DNA from: an uncultured Brachyspira sp. | GTDB lineage: Bacteria; Spirochaetota; Brachyspiria; Brachyspirales; Brachyspiraceae | DNA length: 64,000 nt | NCBI RefSeq assembly: GCF_910578695.1 | Contig: NZ_CAJTQJ010000001.1 | Coordinates: 1 to 64,000, forward strand | Direction: 5' to 3' | In this document: positions 1 to 8,382 of the stretch, piece by piece | Numbering within the stretch: position 1 is the stretch's first letter | Layout: each line of letters begins with the position of its first letter | Translations under genes and position numbers: made by a program | Notes under the pieces: model-generated | Seen by the model: the letters and a program-made list of their open reading frames with translations, nothing else | Databases searched by the model: none | What the model was told of the DNA's origin: nothing

Positions 1-23
1 CAAATAAATAAATTTATTTGCTG

Positions 24-52
24 GCTTCGGCTCGCTTTTTTATTATTATTTT
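24..52 (+). repeat. Dispersed intergenic repeat, copy 1
   Basis: A 29-base stretch beginning GCTTCGGCTCGC and ending in a T-rich tail is identical to 63797-63825, in the same orientation. It is more G/C rich than its surroundings and lies outside genes in both places. It looks like the end of a dispersed intergenic element. Confidence 0.6.
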
Positions 53-58
53 TAATAA

Positions 59-100
59 ACTCTGCCATTTTGTAAATGTCAGACGCTCATAATTTTTATA
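59..100 (-). repeat. Dispersed hairpin repeat, copy A
   Basis: These 42 bases match the reverse complement of 51049-51090 at 40 of 42 positions. The core (CTGCCATTT / AAATGTCAG) can fold into a stem with one mismatch. The long outer arms of the second copy are missing here. A related hairpin ends the oxidoreductase operon at 15145-15177. Confidence 0.6.
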
Positions 101-421
101 TTTAGCTTTCTAGCATTTAAAAAATTACTAGTTTTATTGTTGCTAGCTATAAACTCGCTTAATAATAGCTGACAACTTCATTAATAATTAAATATACAAA
201 AATATAAAAGTTATAATATAGTATTAAGCAAATTACCATATAAAAAATTAATACAAAAGCATAAACAATTCCTAAAGCAGTAATTATAAAAATATAAAAA
301 AGCTCATTGCAAAAAAGTGATTCTATATTATATTTGTATTTAATAAAAATGATAAAAATATATTTAAACTTTTTTATTTTTTTGTATAATTAATACAATA
401 TAAAAAATATAGGATAAAATA

Positions 422-2101
422 ATGAATGATATGACTCTATACATCATAATAGCTTCAATATTTGCAGCTATATTGATAGCTACAATTATAATGATAAAAA
501 ATATATTCTCAAAAAATAAGAATAAGCCTAAAAAAAATACAAAAAAATTAATGACAGAATTGGAAAAGAATATAGCAGAAAATGAAAATGACTTTGATTC
601 ATTATATAAGCTGGCAGTTCTGGAAGAAGAATATGGAAGTTTAGATAAAGCATTAGAGAAATATGAAAAACTTATAGAAAATAGATATTTCAAAAATAAC
701 GGCATAAATGAAATAGAAATATACAAAAAATTAGAAATAGGATATTCGCAGTTAGAAGATAAAGAAAAAAGTTTTAAATATTCTCTTCTAATTGCAAAAG
801 CTGAGCCTAATAATACATACTATTCTATTAAATTAGGCTATATATTAGGAAAAGAAGGTAAATATAAATTAGCATGCGAACATTTTAATAAAATAATAGC
901 CTCAAAAAAAGATTTAGGTATAGAAGAGCTAAAAGTAGCAGCATTATCTTTCTTTATGATAAAAGATCATAAAAAATCTATAACATTTTTGGAAACATTG
1001 TATAAAAAAATGACAAATGAAAATGCAGATAAATCAGAAATATGTAATTTAGAAATTTTATTAGTATATATGTATATTTCAGTTGATGAGCTTAATATAG
1101 CAATTAAATTTATGCAGCAAATATTATCTAATAATAAAATAAGCGATGAACATAGACTGCATATTAATAGAATGTATATGTACACATTATATAAGCTTTC
1201 TGATAATCAAAGATTTATTGATTCATACAAAAAAATGATAAATTTATATGATTTAGACAGCAGTACAGATAAAAAATATGCAGGTATTTTATTTGATTTT
1301 GCTTTTTATTCTTATTTCTTAAAAGATATAGATTCTTCTATAAGATATTTTTCAAAATTAAACTCTTATCATATGCTTGAATATAGTGTTTACTTTTTGG
1401 ATAAAGTGCTTAAATATCTTAATGAAGTTAATAAGGCATTTAATCAATTAACCAAATTAAGAAATACTATGAAGTTAAACGATGAAAAATATGCAAATGA
1501 AAGATATGATAAATATGTAGATACTGAATTAATAGCTACATGGGAAAATGTGCTTAGTTTATGGGAGGCTAATTTTAGTAATTTTGATCATATTAATTCT
1601 TTAGTTGCTGTAGAAAATACAATGAATATTGATAAATTACTAGAGGAATATAATACTGAACAAAAATTATCTGATGATAATAAGCAGAAAAGAATCAATG
1701 ATATAGATGTTATATATTCATTAAGCAAGAGTAATTTTAAAAAGCTATGTCAGGATATTATAAAAAATAAGTTATCATATTCAATACTGCAGGAATATTC
1801 TGATAATGTTATAAGTTATGAATATGGAGATGATGTTAATTATTTAGCATATCCTAATGGAAAAAGCAAAAAAGAATTAACTTTAATTTCTATAAAAAGA
1901 TGGAAAAATAAAGAGGTTGGAGAACTTATAATTAGGGATTTTCTGCTTATGGTAAATGAATCTGGTGCTAAAAACGGAATATTAATTCTTCCTGTAAGAT
2001 TATCAAACAGTGCTAAAAGCTATGCAAGTCATAATGAAAAAATTACTGTTTATTCCAGAAGTCAGTTTAATTCATTTTTGAAAAATAACTTTGTAAAATA
2101 A
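422..2101 (+). CDS. Membrane-anchored TPR protein with Mrr-like C-terminal domain
   Basis: A 559-residue protein. Residues about 6-27 form one hydrophobic membrane helix followed by a lysine-rich stretch, so the bulk is probably cytoplasmic. Residues about 45-420 show helical TPR-like repeats (for example LDKALEKYEKLIENRYF). The last 130 residues resemble the Mrr/PD-(D/E)xK restriction fold: GDDVNY near 470, then SIKRWKNKEVGE near 490, then a strand ending LILPVRLSNSAKSYA. In active Mrr domains the Lys is preceded by E/QxK; here the position is Ser490, so nuclease activity is doubtful. ATG is preceded by AGGA. Transcribed alone. Role unknown; the tail may bind DNA or protein rather than cut. 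Confidence 0.75.
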   Translation: MNDMTLYIIIASIFAAILIATIIMIKNIFSKNKNKPKKNTKKLMTELEKNIAENENDFDSLYKLAVLEEEYGSLDKALEKYEKLIENRYFKNNGINEIEIYKKLEIGYSQLEDKEKSFKYSLLIAKAEPNNTYYSIKLGYILGKEGKYKLACEHFNKIIASKKDLGIEELKVAALSFFMIKDHKKSITFLETLYKKMTNENADKSEICNLEILLVYMYISVDELNIAIKFMQQILSNNKISDEHRLHINRMYMYTLYKLSDNQRFIDSYKKMINLYDLDSSTDKKYAGILFDFAFYSYFLKDIDSSIRYFSKLNSYHMLEYSVYFLDKVLKYLNEVNKAFNQLTKLRNTMKLNDEKYANERYDKYVDTELIATWENVLSLWEANFSNFDHINSLVAVENTMNIDKLLEEYNTEQKLSDDNKQKRINDIDVIYSLSKSNFKKLCQDIIKNKLSYSILQEYSDNVISYEYGDDVNYLAYPNGKSKKELTLISIKRWKNKEVGELIIRDFLLMVNESGAKNGILILPVRLSNSAKSYASHNEKITVYSRSQFNSFLKNNFVK

Positions 2102-2137
2102 TTATTTATTTAATTATTAAATGCAGTAATTATAAAA

Positions 2138-2156
2138 GCTGAATCTGATTTCAGCA
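2138..2156 (-). terminator. Weak hairpin, possible terminator after zapA
   Basis: GCTGAA and TTCAGC form a 6-bp stem. Read on the minus strand it is followed by CTTTTA, downstream of zapA. The T-run is short, so the call is tentative. Confidence 0.3.
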
Positions 2157-2233
2157 AAAAATATAAAAATAATAAGCTTGAATTTATAATAGATTTGGCT
2201 GTCAGCTATAAATATTTAATTAAATAAAAAAAA

Positions 2234-2563
2234 TTATTTTGCTTCTTTAGAATCAGAATCTTTTGTTTCATCTATAAGTTTTATAAGCTCATTAGATCTT
2301 AAGGCTATGCTTTCTTTAAAAGCTAATAAAGTATCATTACCTGCTTTATTGCTTGCTATTTCTCTTTTTAAAAGATCTGCTATATTAAGACAGGCAAGTA
2401 TTGCTATTGTATCTCTTGGATAATTAGAACCATAATGTTCAGATATATCATTCATACTATCATTTACAAACTCAGCAATTTCTTTTAAATATTCAGTATT
2501 TTCATCTTGAGATTTTATACTCAATATTCTGCCGTATATATTTACCTCTACAATATTATCCAT
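2234..2563 (-). CDS. zapA: Cell division protein ZapA
   Basis: A 109-residue protein with the ZapA family layout: an N-terminal beta segment (VEVNIYGRILSIKS), the conserved LKEIAEFVNDSMNDI helix, and DTIAILACLNIADLLKRE leading into a C-terminal helix. ZapA dimers or tetramers bind FtsZ and bundle protofilaments at the division site. It is the second gene of a minus-strand pair: a long coiled-coil protein ends 60 bases upstream. AGGT precedes ATG. A tandem duplication (2577-2638) fills the spacer between the two genes. Confidence is high for family; division in spirochaetes is less studied. Confidence 0.88.
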   Translation of the reverse strand: MDNIVEVNIYGRILSIKSQDENTEYLKEIAEFVNDSMNDISEHYGSNYPRDTIAILACLNIADLLKREIASNKAGNDTLLAFKESIALRSNELIKLIDETKDSDSKEAK

Positions 2564-2576
2564 AATTATTACCTAT

Positions 2577-2638
2577 TATAATTATTTTGATTTATTCTAT
2601 TTATAATTATTTTGATTTATTCTCTATTTTGATTTATT
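2577..2638. repeat. 24-base tandem duplication, about 2.6 copies
   Basis: The unit reads roughly TATAATTATTTTGATTTATT and occurs at 2577-2599 and 2602-2622, with a partial third copy running into the end of the upstream gene. It sits in the spacer before zapA. Confidence 0.6.
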
Positions 2639-3619
2639 ATCAAAGAAAAACTCCTCTTCTTCATCATCTCCGAACATATACTGATCATCTTCATTTATAT
2701 CAAATTCATAATTATCTTCTTTATCAGCAATTTCTTCAGTTTCCTCAATATTTAATTCTTTTGATTCTTCCTCTAAAGATTTTATATCATTATCCCAGCT
2801 GGAATCAGATGCATTGCTGAAAGGATCTTCATCTTCTGTAACCTTAATATTTGAAGTTTTTTTTATGTCTTTTATTTCCGCTGTATTATCATTTGAATTA
2901 ATTTCCGTTTTATATTCTTCATATTCATCATTTATTTTTTCTTCTTCTGCTATATCAGAAATTTCTTCTTCTATTTCTGATATCTCTTCTTTAATTTCTT
3001 TCACCTCTTTTTTAATTTCTTTAATTTCTTCTTCTCTATCTTTCATATCATTTTCAATAGCATTATTTTCTTTATTAAAATTATTATTAAAATTTTCTGT
3101 ATTATTATTGACTACTGATGCATGATGATTTTTATTAGATTCAAAATTAGATTTTCTTACATTATCTATTCTATTTATTAAAATACTCAATTTTTCCTGA
3201 AGTTCATTGTTTTCTTTGCTTAAATCATCTATTGTTCTCACTGCTTTGTCTAATTCTTTTTTTAAATTATCATTTTCTTCTAGCAAAGAAGATGAATCTT
3301 TTTCTAAATTTTCTAAATTATGTTTTAGAGTATCTCTTTCTATTCTAGTAGCTTCTAACTGTTTTATTAAATTATCTTTATCTTCTTTTATGGAATTATA
3401 ATTATCTGTAGCATTTCTTTTATCTGCTTCCAAAATAGTTTTTTCATCTTTGAGCATATTAAAGCTGTCTCTTGCTTTTGTCAAAGTATCTATTAATTCT
3501 TCTTTTTCTGATTTAAGCTGTTCTATTGTTTTTAATAATTCCTTATTATCAAATAAAATTGATTGATATTCATCTAAAAAATCTTTTAATTTTTCTTCTA
3601 AAATAGTAAATTCTTTCAA
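2624..3619 (-). CDS. Coiled-coil protein with acidic tail, upstream of zapA
   Basis: A 331-residue protein with no signal peptide. Residues about 1-165 are almost continuous heptad coiled coil rich in E, K and L. Residues about 165-210 are rich in N and K. The remainder is strongly acidic, with many EE/DD runs and the end DDEEEEFFFDNKSK. No enzymatic domain is seen. The position directly before zapA suggests a ZapB-like division scaffold, but that is inference from context only. A good ribosome site (GGAG) precedes ATG, and a consensus promoter lies at 3648-3676. The acidic tail could be a protein-binding arm. Confidence 0.7.
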   Translation of the reverse strand: MKEFTILEEKLKDFLDEYQSILFDNKELLKTIEQLKSEKEELIDTLTKARDSFNMLKDEKTILEADKRNATDNYNSIKEDKDNLIKQLEATRIERDTLKHNLENLEKDSSSLLEENDNLKKELDKAVRTIDDLSKENNELQEKLSILINRIDNVRKSNFESNKNHHASVVNNNTENFNNNFNKENNAIENDMKDREEEIKEIKKEVKEIKEEISEIEEEISDIAEEEKINDEYEEYKTEINSNDNTAEIKDIKKTSNIKVTEDEDPFSNASDSSWDNDIKSLEEESKELNIEETEEIADKEDNYEFDINEDDQYMFGDDEEEEFFFDNKSK

Positions 3620-3647
3620 TTTTTAACTCCAAAAAAAACTATTTAAA

Positions 3648-3676
3648 ATTATATCACATATAAATTCAATTGTCAA
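3648..3676 (-). promoter_or_regulatory. Consensus promoter for the coiled-coil/zapA operon
   Basis: On the minus strand TTGACA (3676-3671) is separated by exactly 17 bases from TATAAT (3653-3648). This is a perfect sigma-70 match about 30 bases upstream of the start codon at 3619. Its -35 box overlaps that of a divergent plus-strand promoter. Confidence 0.75.
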
Positions 3677-3698
3677 TTTTTTATTTATATGTTAAAAT
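3670..3698 (+). promoter_or_regulatory. Divergent promoter for the 3745 gene
   Basis: TTGTCA (3670-3675), 17 bases, TAAAAT (3693-3698). The -35 box overlaps the opposite promoter's -35 almost completely, so the two RNA polymerases should compete. Confidence 0.5.
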
Positions 3699-3744
3699 AA
3701 AATAATTATATAAAAAATTAAGCGAAACAGCAGTATTTATTATT

Positions 3745-4911
3745 ATGAATAAAATATTAAATATGAATAAAATATTAAAATTAATAGCATTAAATTTAAT
3801 AATAATTTGTTCAATAGTTTACGGACAATCTCCATATACAGAGAAAGAACAAAAACTATTAAAAGGTATAGTAAATGTATGGCCCTATATAGGAATTGAG
3901 CCTGTAAGACCTACAAAAAGCTATATGCCTTTTGACTATATACATGAAAGCCATAAAAGAGAATCAGCTTTAAAAACTTCTTTTTCTTCAAGATTATTAT
4001 ATGAGCTTTCAACTATAGAAATTCATATGAATACTATAATAGGCGTAAATTTGAAAAGCGGACATTTCAGTATGCCTAATATGTATTTATCTATTGGAAA
4101 GAGCTTTCATTTTGATTGGATATTTTCCGCCACTCCTTTTGTAACTATGACTTCTAAATTTGATGTGTTTAATAAAAATGATGCCAGAGGAGATATAGGA
4201 TTATATGATGCAGGTATAGAGGCTGTTGCCTTAACTAGAATATTATTATCTTTCAGAATGAAGGCTGTTAATGATATTAATGGTTCTACATTTATGCTGC
4301 TTCCTTCCGTTATTGACAGTGAATCTGAAGATTTTGCTCCGCATTGGTATTTGCCTAGAATTAATAATGAAATGGGTTTCAGAGCAGGATTTATAGGGTA
4401 TTATTATGAATTATCATATTCGCAGGGGTATTCAAAAGATTCAAATCCTTTAGCTGCTGCTTTCAAAATTAACGGAGATTATTTCAAAGCCCAATTTCTA
4501 TATCAGTATAATAATAAAAATTCTCTGTCCCCTGATAAATTCAAAAATTTTTATGAAGAAAATTTAAATAATAAAACTCATCATTTAGTACAATTATCTG
4601 CTATGGGAAGAGTTCCTTTGCTTAATAATCAAATATGGATTAATATGCTTGGAGAATATACTTGGAGAGATAATGATGCACATTATTTGAAATTTGAACT
4701 TGGATTTGAATGGAAAATGATTAATATTGCTGTAAGACCTTTATTTTATATACCTGTAAATTATGATGATGATAATAAAAATAAATTTGATATGAGTAAA
4801 GATTTATTTTGTTTTGAATATTCTCTCTATTTAAAATTTGATCCTATATACTTTGGTTTTCAAGGCTCTACTGACGGAAGATATTATATTGCTATGAAGG
4901 CTGTATTTTAA
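3745..4911 (+). CDS. Exported protein, probable outer-membrane beta-barrel
   Basis: A 388-residue protein with a signal peptide (hydrophobic core LKLIALNLIIICSIVYG, likely cleavage before QSP). The mature part is rich in aromatic residues in alternating strands such as FIGYYYELSYSQGYS and LYLKFDPIYFGFQGS, and it ends in Phe, both typical of outer-membrane barrels. I do not recognise the family. The start region is an 18-base tandem duplication giving MNKILN-MNKILK; ATG at 3745 or 3763 may be used, and neither has a clear ribosome site. It has its own promoter, divergent from the zapA pair. Confidence 0.65.
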   Translation: MNKILNMNKILKLIALNLIIICSIVYGQSPYTEKEQKLLKGIVNVWPYIGIEPVRPTKSYMPFDYIHESHKRESALKTSFSSRLLYELSTIEIHMNTIIGVNLKSGHFSMPNMYLSIGKSFHFDWIFSATPFVTMTSKFDVFNKNDARGDIGLYDAGIEAVALTRILLSFRMKAVNDINGSTFMLLPSVIDSESEDFAPHWYLPRINNEMGFRAGFIGYYYELSYSQGYSKDSNPLAAAFKINGDYFKAQFLYQYNNKNSLSPDKFKNFYEENLNNKTHHLVQLSAMGRVPLLNNQIWINMLGEYTWRDNDAHYLKFELGFEWKMINIAVRPLFYIPVNYDDDNKNKFDMSKDLFCFEYSLYLKFDPIYFGFQGSTDGRYYIAMKAVF

Positions 4912-5110
4912 TCAATTTATTATGTTTTAATAATACAAATATTAAAAAAAAAAATTTTACAGGTATATAAATAAAGTTTTAAAAAATATTTTCACTTTCC
5001 GTCCTAGTGATTTTTAAATTTATAATATATATAATAAAAAACATAATTATAAATTTTATTTTTTATTATATAAAATATATAAATATTTATAAGTCATTTA
5101 TTATAAAATA

Positions 5111-5138
5111 TTGACATAAAAATTAAGTAATATATCAT
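5111..5138 (+). promoter_or_regulatory. Putative trmB promoter
   Basis: TTGACA (5111-5116), 16 bases, TATCAT (5133-5138), about 30 bases upstream of the trmB start. The -35 box is perfect and the -10 box is moderate. Confidence 0.5.
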
Positions 5139-5166
5139 TATCATAATAATTTGGAGAGAATAATAA

Positions 5167-5814
5167 TTGAGAAATTTAAATCTTAATGAAGATATACTGA
5201 GTAAATACTTATTAGATGATTTTAACAGCGAAGATAATTCATTTATAGAAAATGAATTGCAAAAAAGATTATTAGGTTATGATATAATAGAATTAGAAAT
5301 AGGATGCGGAAACGGTAAGTTTATAGTTGAGCTTGCTATGAATAATAGAGATAAATATTTTGTAGGTATTGAATATTCTTATAAGGCTGCTAAAAAAGCT
5401 GTATCAAAGGCTTATAAAAGAGATATTAAAAATCTTACTATAATATTCGGCGAAGCTAATAATGTTATAGATAAATATTTAAATGGAAAATATTTTTTTG
5501 ATAAAATATATTTAAATTTCCCAGATCCTTGGCCCAAAAAGAAGCATTCCCATAGAAGAATTTTTAATAAAAATTTTCTAAATAAAATGCATCCTATACT
5601 CAAAGATAACGGTATATTTTATTCTGTAACCGATGATGATAATTATGCATTAGAGATAATGAATATATTGTATAAAGAATCAGATAATTTCAAAAATATT
5701 TTAAATAGTGAATATGTTCATCAATTGGAAGGATATGGAGTTACGCTTTATGAAGAAAAGATGAGGGCTGCAGGACATAATATATACTTTTTTGCACATT
5801 CCAAAAATATTTAA
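5167..5814 (+). CDS. trmB: tRNA (guanine-N7)-methyltransferase TrmB
   Basis: A 215-residue enzyme that transfers methyl from S-adenosylmethionine to N7 of G46 in the tRNA variable loop. The SAM-binding loop is ELEIGCGNGKF and the family signature is NFPDPWPKKKHSHRRIF, followed by YSVTDDDNYA. Length fits the family. The start is TTG at 5167, supported by GGAGAG at 5153-5158 and by the absence of a nearby in-frame ATG with a ribosome site. It is a single-gene unit with its own promoter. Confidence 0.93.
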   Translation: MRNLNLNEDILSKYLLDDFNSEDNSFIENELQKRLLGYDIIELEIGCGNGKFIVELAMNNRDKYFVGIEYSYKAAKKAVSKAYKRDIKNLTIIFGEANNVIDKYLNGKYFFDKIYLNFPDPWPKKKHSHRRIFNKNFLNKMHPILKDNGIFYSVTDDDNYALEIMNILYKESDNFKNILNSEYVHQLEGYGVTLYEEKMRAAGHNIYFFAHSKNI

Positions 5815-6163
5815 TAGTTTATATTTATTATTTCATATAATAGCAAATATATTATATAAATTTTATTAAATTAAAAAAATCTGATTTTATAAAAAATATT
5901 TTTTATTAATGCATCAAATTTTAACTAATTTCAATTAATAAATATAATGATGCTGTTATAATATGAAATTTGGTATAAAAAAGTTCATTAATATTAAAAT
6001 ATAGTAATATAATAAGAAAATAGATTTTATATTATGTTAATTTCGCTTGACAAAATTCGTACTTCATAGTATGATAATTTAAAATTGTATTGTATACTAG
6101 TTATAGTTATCTTAAATTTTGATAATTGTATAATTAAATAAATTATTTTTTAAGGAGATGAAA
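5815..6163. other. Intergenic region with rpmF promoter and leader
   Basis: A/T-rich stretch with no gene. The only clear signal is the promoter at 6047-6075. It leaves an untranslated leader of about 80 bases before rpmF, in which I see no strong fold. Confidence 0.5.
6047..6075 (+). promoter_or_regulatory. Promoter for the rpmF-plsX-rnf cluster
   Basis: TTGACA (6047-6052), 17 bases, TATGAT (6070-6075): five of six in the -10, perfect -35, ideal spacing. No comparable promoter was noticed between the following genes, so it may drive much of the cluster to 12.2 kb. Confidence 0.75.
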
Positions 6164-6358
6164 ATGGCTGTACCAAAGCATAGAAAATCAAAAGCCAAAA
6201 AAAGATCAAGACAAGCTGCTAATGATAAAAGATTTTTGGGTTCATTATCAATATGTCCTCAATGCGGTTCAGAAAGAATGCCTCATAGAATATGCCCTGA
6301 ATGCGGTTTTTATAAAGACAGAGTTATTAAAGCTCCGAAAACTCAGAATGCAGGATAA
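6164..6358 (+). CDS. rpmF: 50S ribosomal protein L32
   Basis: A 64-residue zinc-ribbon ribosomal protein starting MAVPKHRKSKAKKRSRQA, with paired CPQC and CPEC motifs that bind zinc. An earlier ATG at 6158 overlaps the ribosome site AAGGAG, so ATG at 6164, six bases after that site, is the likely start. rpmF next to plsX and a FabH relative is a widespread arrangement linking ribosome and membrane lipid synthesis. Confidence 0.96.
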   Translation: MAVPKHRKSKAKKRSRQAANDKRFLGSLSICPQCGSERMPHRICPECGFYKDRVIKAPKTQNAG

Positions 6359-6379
6359 TAAAATAATTTAGGAATTATT

Positions 6380-7399
6380 ATGAATTTAGCCATAGATGTA
6401 GCCAGCGGAGAAAAACCTTTAGAAGAATTGGTATTAGGCGTTTTAAATGCATTATCCGAAAATAAAGATATTAATTTAATCTTGGTAGGCAATGAAAAAA
6501 AAATATCAAAAGCAATATCTAAAGCAAAATGCGATCATAAAAGAATAGATATCAGACATACTGATGAAGTTATAGATATGAATGAAAGCCCCGCTAACGG
6601 CATAAAACATAAAAAAAACGCCTCCGTTTTATTGGCTGCTCGTTTGGTTAAAGATAAAGAAGCAGAAGGCTTCTTTTCTCCTGGTAATACAGGTGCTACT
6701 TTGGCGGCAGCTCTCACAGAGGTAGGCCGTATAAAAGGTGTTATGCGTCCCCCTCTTGTATCTACGCTTCCAAAAATTAACGGCGAGTTCTGTATGTTAG
6801 ATATGGGGGCTAATGTAGATTGTACTCCTGATTATATTGTTCAGTTTGCTGTTATGGGAAGAGTATTTGCAAAAAGATATTTAAAAATAAATAATCCTAG
6901 AGTAGGACTTCTTAATATAGGGGAAGAGGATTCTAAAGGCAATGCTGATACTAAGAAATTTTTTGAAAGATTTCAAAAAATGAAAAAAATAAACTTTATA
7001 GGCAATATAGAACCTAATGATATGCTGAAATCCGATGTAGTTGATGTAGTTGTAGCTGACGGTTTTGACGGAAATATAGTATTAAAGACTATAGAAGGAA
7101 CAGCATCTTTAATTGTAAGTATGCTGAAATCCGAAATAAAGAAGAATCCTGTAAGTGTTATGGGAGGACTTATGATGAAGCCTGTATTCGGCAGTTTAAA
7201 ATCTAAAATGAGTTCTGATTCTTATGGTTCTGCTATACTGCTTGGTTTAAATGGCGGTGCTTTTGTAGGACATGGAAAAACCAGCGGTACAGGTATAAAA
7301 AATGCTGTACTTAATATGTATAAATTTTTGGATGCAAAAGTAAATGAAAAAATAGCGAAAGAACTTCACGATTCAGGAGCTAAGAGAAGAATTTTTTAA
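6380..7399 (+). CDS. plsX: Phosphate acyltransferase PlsX
   Basis: A 339-residue enzyme that converts acyl-ACP and phosphate to acyl-phosphate, the donor for PlsY in phosphatidic acid synthesis. Family motifs are present: FFSPGNTGATLAA, RPPLVSTLP, MLDMGANVDC, NIGEEDSKGN and VADGFDGNIVLKT. The N-terminus (IDVASGEKPLEELVLGV) departs from the usual AxDxMGGD form but stays recognisable. It is 21 bases after rpmF and preceded by AGGA. Peripheral membrane or cytoplasmic. Confidence 0.94.
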   Translation: MNLAIDVASGEKPLEELVLGVLNALSENKDINLILVGNEKKISKAISKAKCDHKRIDIRHTDEVIDMNESPANGIKHKKNASVLLAARLVKDKEAEGFFSPGNTGATLAAALTEVGRIKGVMRPPLVSTLPKINGEFCMLDMGANVDCTPDYIVQFAVMGRVFAKRYLKINNPRVGLLNIGEEDSKGNADTKKFFERFQKMKKINFIGNIEPNDMLKSDVVDVVVADGFDGNIVLKTIEGTASLIVSMLKSEIKKNPVSVMGGLMMKPVFGSLKSKMSSDSYGSAILLGLNGGAFVGHGKTSGTGIKNAVLNMYKFLDAKVNEKIAKELHDSGAKRRIF

Positions 7400-7472
7400 T
7401 AAATTTAATAAGAAGAATTTTTTAATAAATTAAGAATTTTTTAAATATATAATTTTATAGAGGAATTTTGTA

Positions 7473-8327
7473 ATGGTATATATTAAATCTTGTAAGAGTG
7501 TTTATAAAAATAAAAAAACTAATATGGCAGCCTCAGATTTGGCATTAATTCCAATAAATGAAGTTATTAAAGATATTAGTCCTAATGATATAGATGCTAT
7601 CATTTGTGCTACAGTTACTAAAGATTATGTTTATCCTTCTACTGCCTGTATTTTATCAGGAAAAATTAAAGCTTCTAATGCCTTTTCTTTTGATATAGAA
7701 AGCGACTTTACAGGGTTTTTATCGGCATTAAGACTAGCTTATGCTTTTATTGAAAGTAATAGATATAAAAATATATTGGTAGTTGCCACAGAATCATTTT
7801 ATATATGCGATGATGAAAATAGATTTGATGATGCAAGCGTGGCGGCTCTGATTACTAATGAAAAATCTGATATTCAAATAGATTTTGTTGACTCTGTAAC
7901 TGACGGAAGTGCTTTAGAAAATTGTTATATTCCTATGGGAGGAACTGCTAAGCCTTATACTAAAGAGGGTGTATTAAATAAAGAACATTTTATTTCTATA
8001 AAAAACAGCAGTATTTTTGAAGAAGAAGCTAAAAAAGCAGGATTATATGTTAAAGATATTTTATCTTCCAATAATATAAATCCTAATTTTTATATACCAT
8101 CTTATTCTACAAAAGATTCATATAATGCTTTTGTTAATGCTTTATCTGTAAATGAAGATATAGTATATTCTAAAATGGTAAATGCCAATTCATCTTTAAG
8201 TGCTTCATCTGGAGTGGCATTATCTATGGCTTTAGAAGATGGTTTTATAAAGAAAAACAGTAAGGTAGCTATATGCGGCTATGGAAGCGGTTATACAAAA
8301 TCCGTAGCTGTAGTTTCTATAAATTAA
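7473..8327 (+). CDS. FabH-like protein lacking catalytic residues
   Basis: A 284-residue thiolase-fold protein in the position where fabH usually follows plsX. Fold landmarks remain (YPSTACILSGKI, GFLSALRLAYAFIES, ICGYGSGY). The active-site cysteine of ketoacyl-ACP synthase III should lie in a DxxxxCxGF motif; here it reads DIESDFTGF, with Phe79 at the Cys position. The HQAN histidine motif is replaced by SYST (210-213); the Asn (N239) is kept. It is also shorter than usual FabH (about 320). Condensing activity is therefore unlikely by the normal mechanism. It could be regulatory, structural or a decarboxylase-like relative. Confidence 0.75.
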   Translation: MVYIKSCKSVYKNKKTNMAASDLALIPINEVIKDISPNDIDAIICATVTKDYVYPSTACILSGKIKASNAFSFDIESDFTGFLSALRLAYAFIESNRYKNILVVATESFYICDDENRFDDASVAALITNEKSDIQIDFVDSVTDGSALENCYIPMGGTAKPYTKEGVLNKEHFISIKNSSIFEEEAKKAGLYVKDILSSNNINPNFYIPSYSTKDSYNAFVNALSVNEDIVYSKMVNANSSLSASSGVALSMALEDGFIKKNSKVAICGYGSGYTKSVAVVSIN

Positions 8328-8382
8328 TACTATTATAATTATTAATAGTGTTTAATAATTTAATTAGTGAAGGATTGATAAT

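Larger units (their letters stand above)
1..421. other. Intergenic region with repeat fragments
   Basis: No supportable gene is seen. The stretch is very A/T rich. It holds a 29-base segment (24-52) that recurs near the other end of the window and a hairpin-forming segment (59-100) that recurs inverted at 51049-51090. The rest, roughly 180-400, shows nothing beyond poly-A/T tracts; a ribosome-binding AGGA lies at about 411-414 for the following gene. Confidence 0.6.

Noticed and set aside
2587..3401. Plus-strand frames opposite the coiled-coil gene
   Set aside because: Ser/Leu/Ile-rich shadows of a Glu/Lys-rich coding strand, without ribosome sites.
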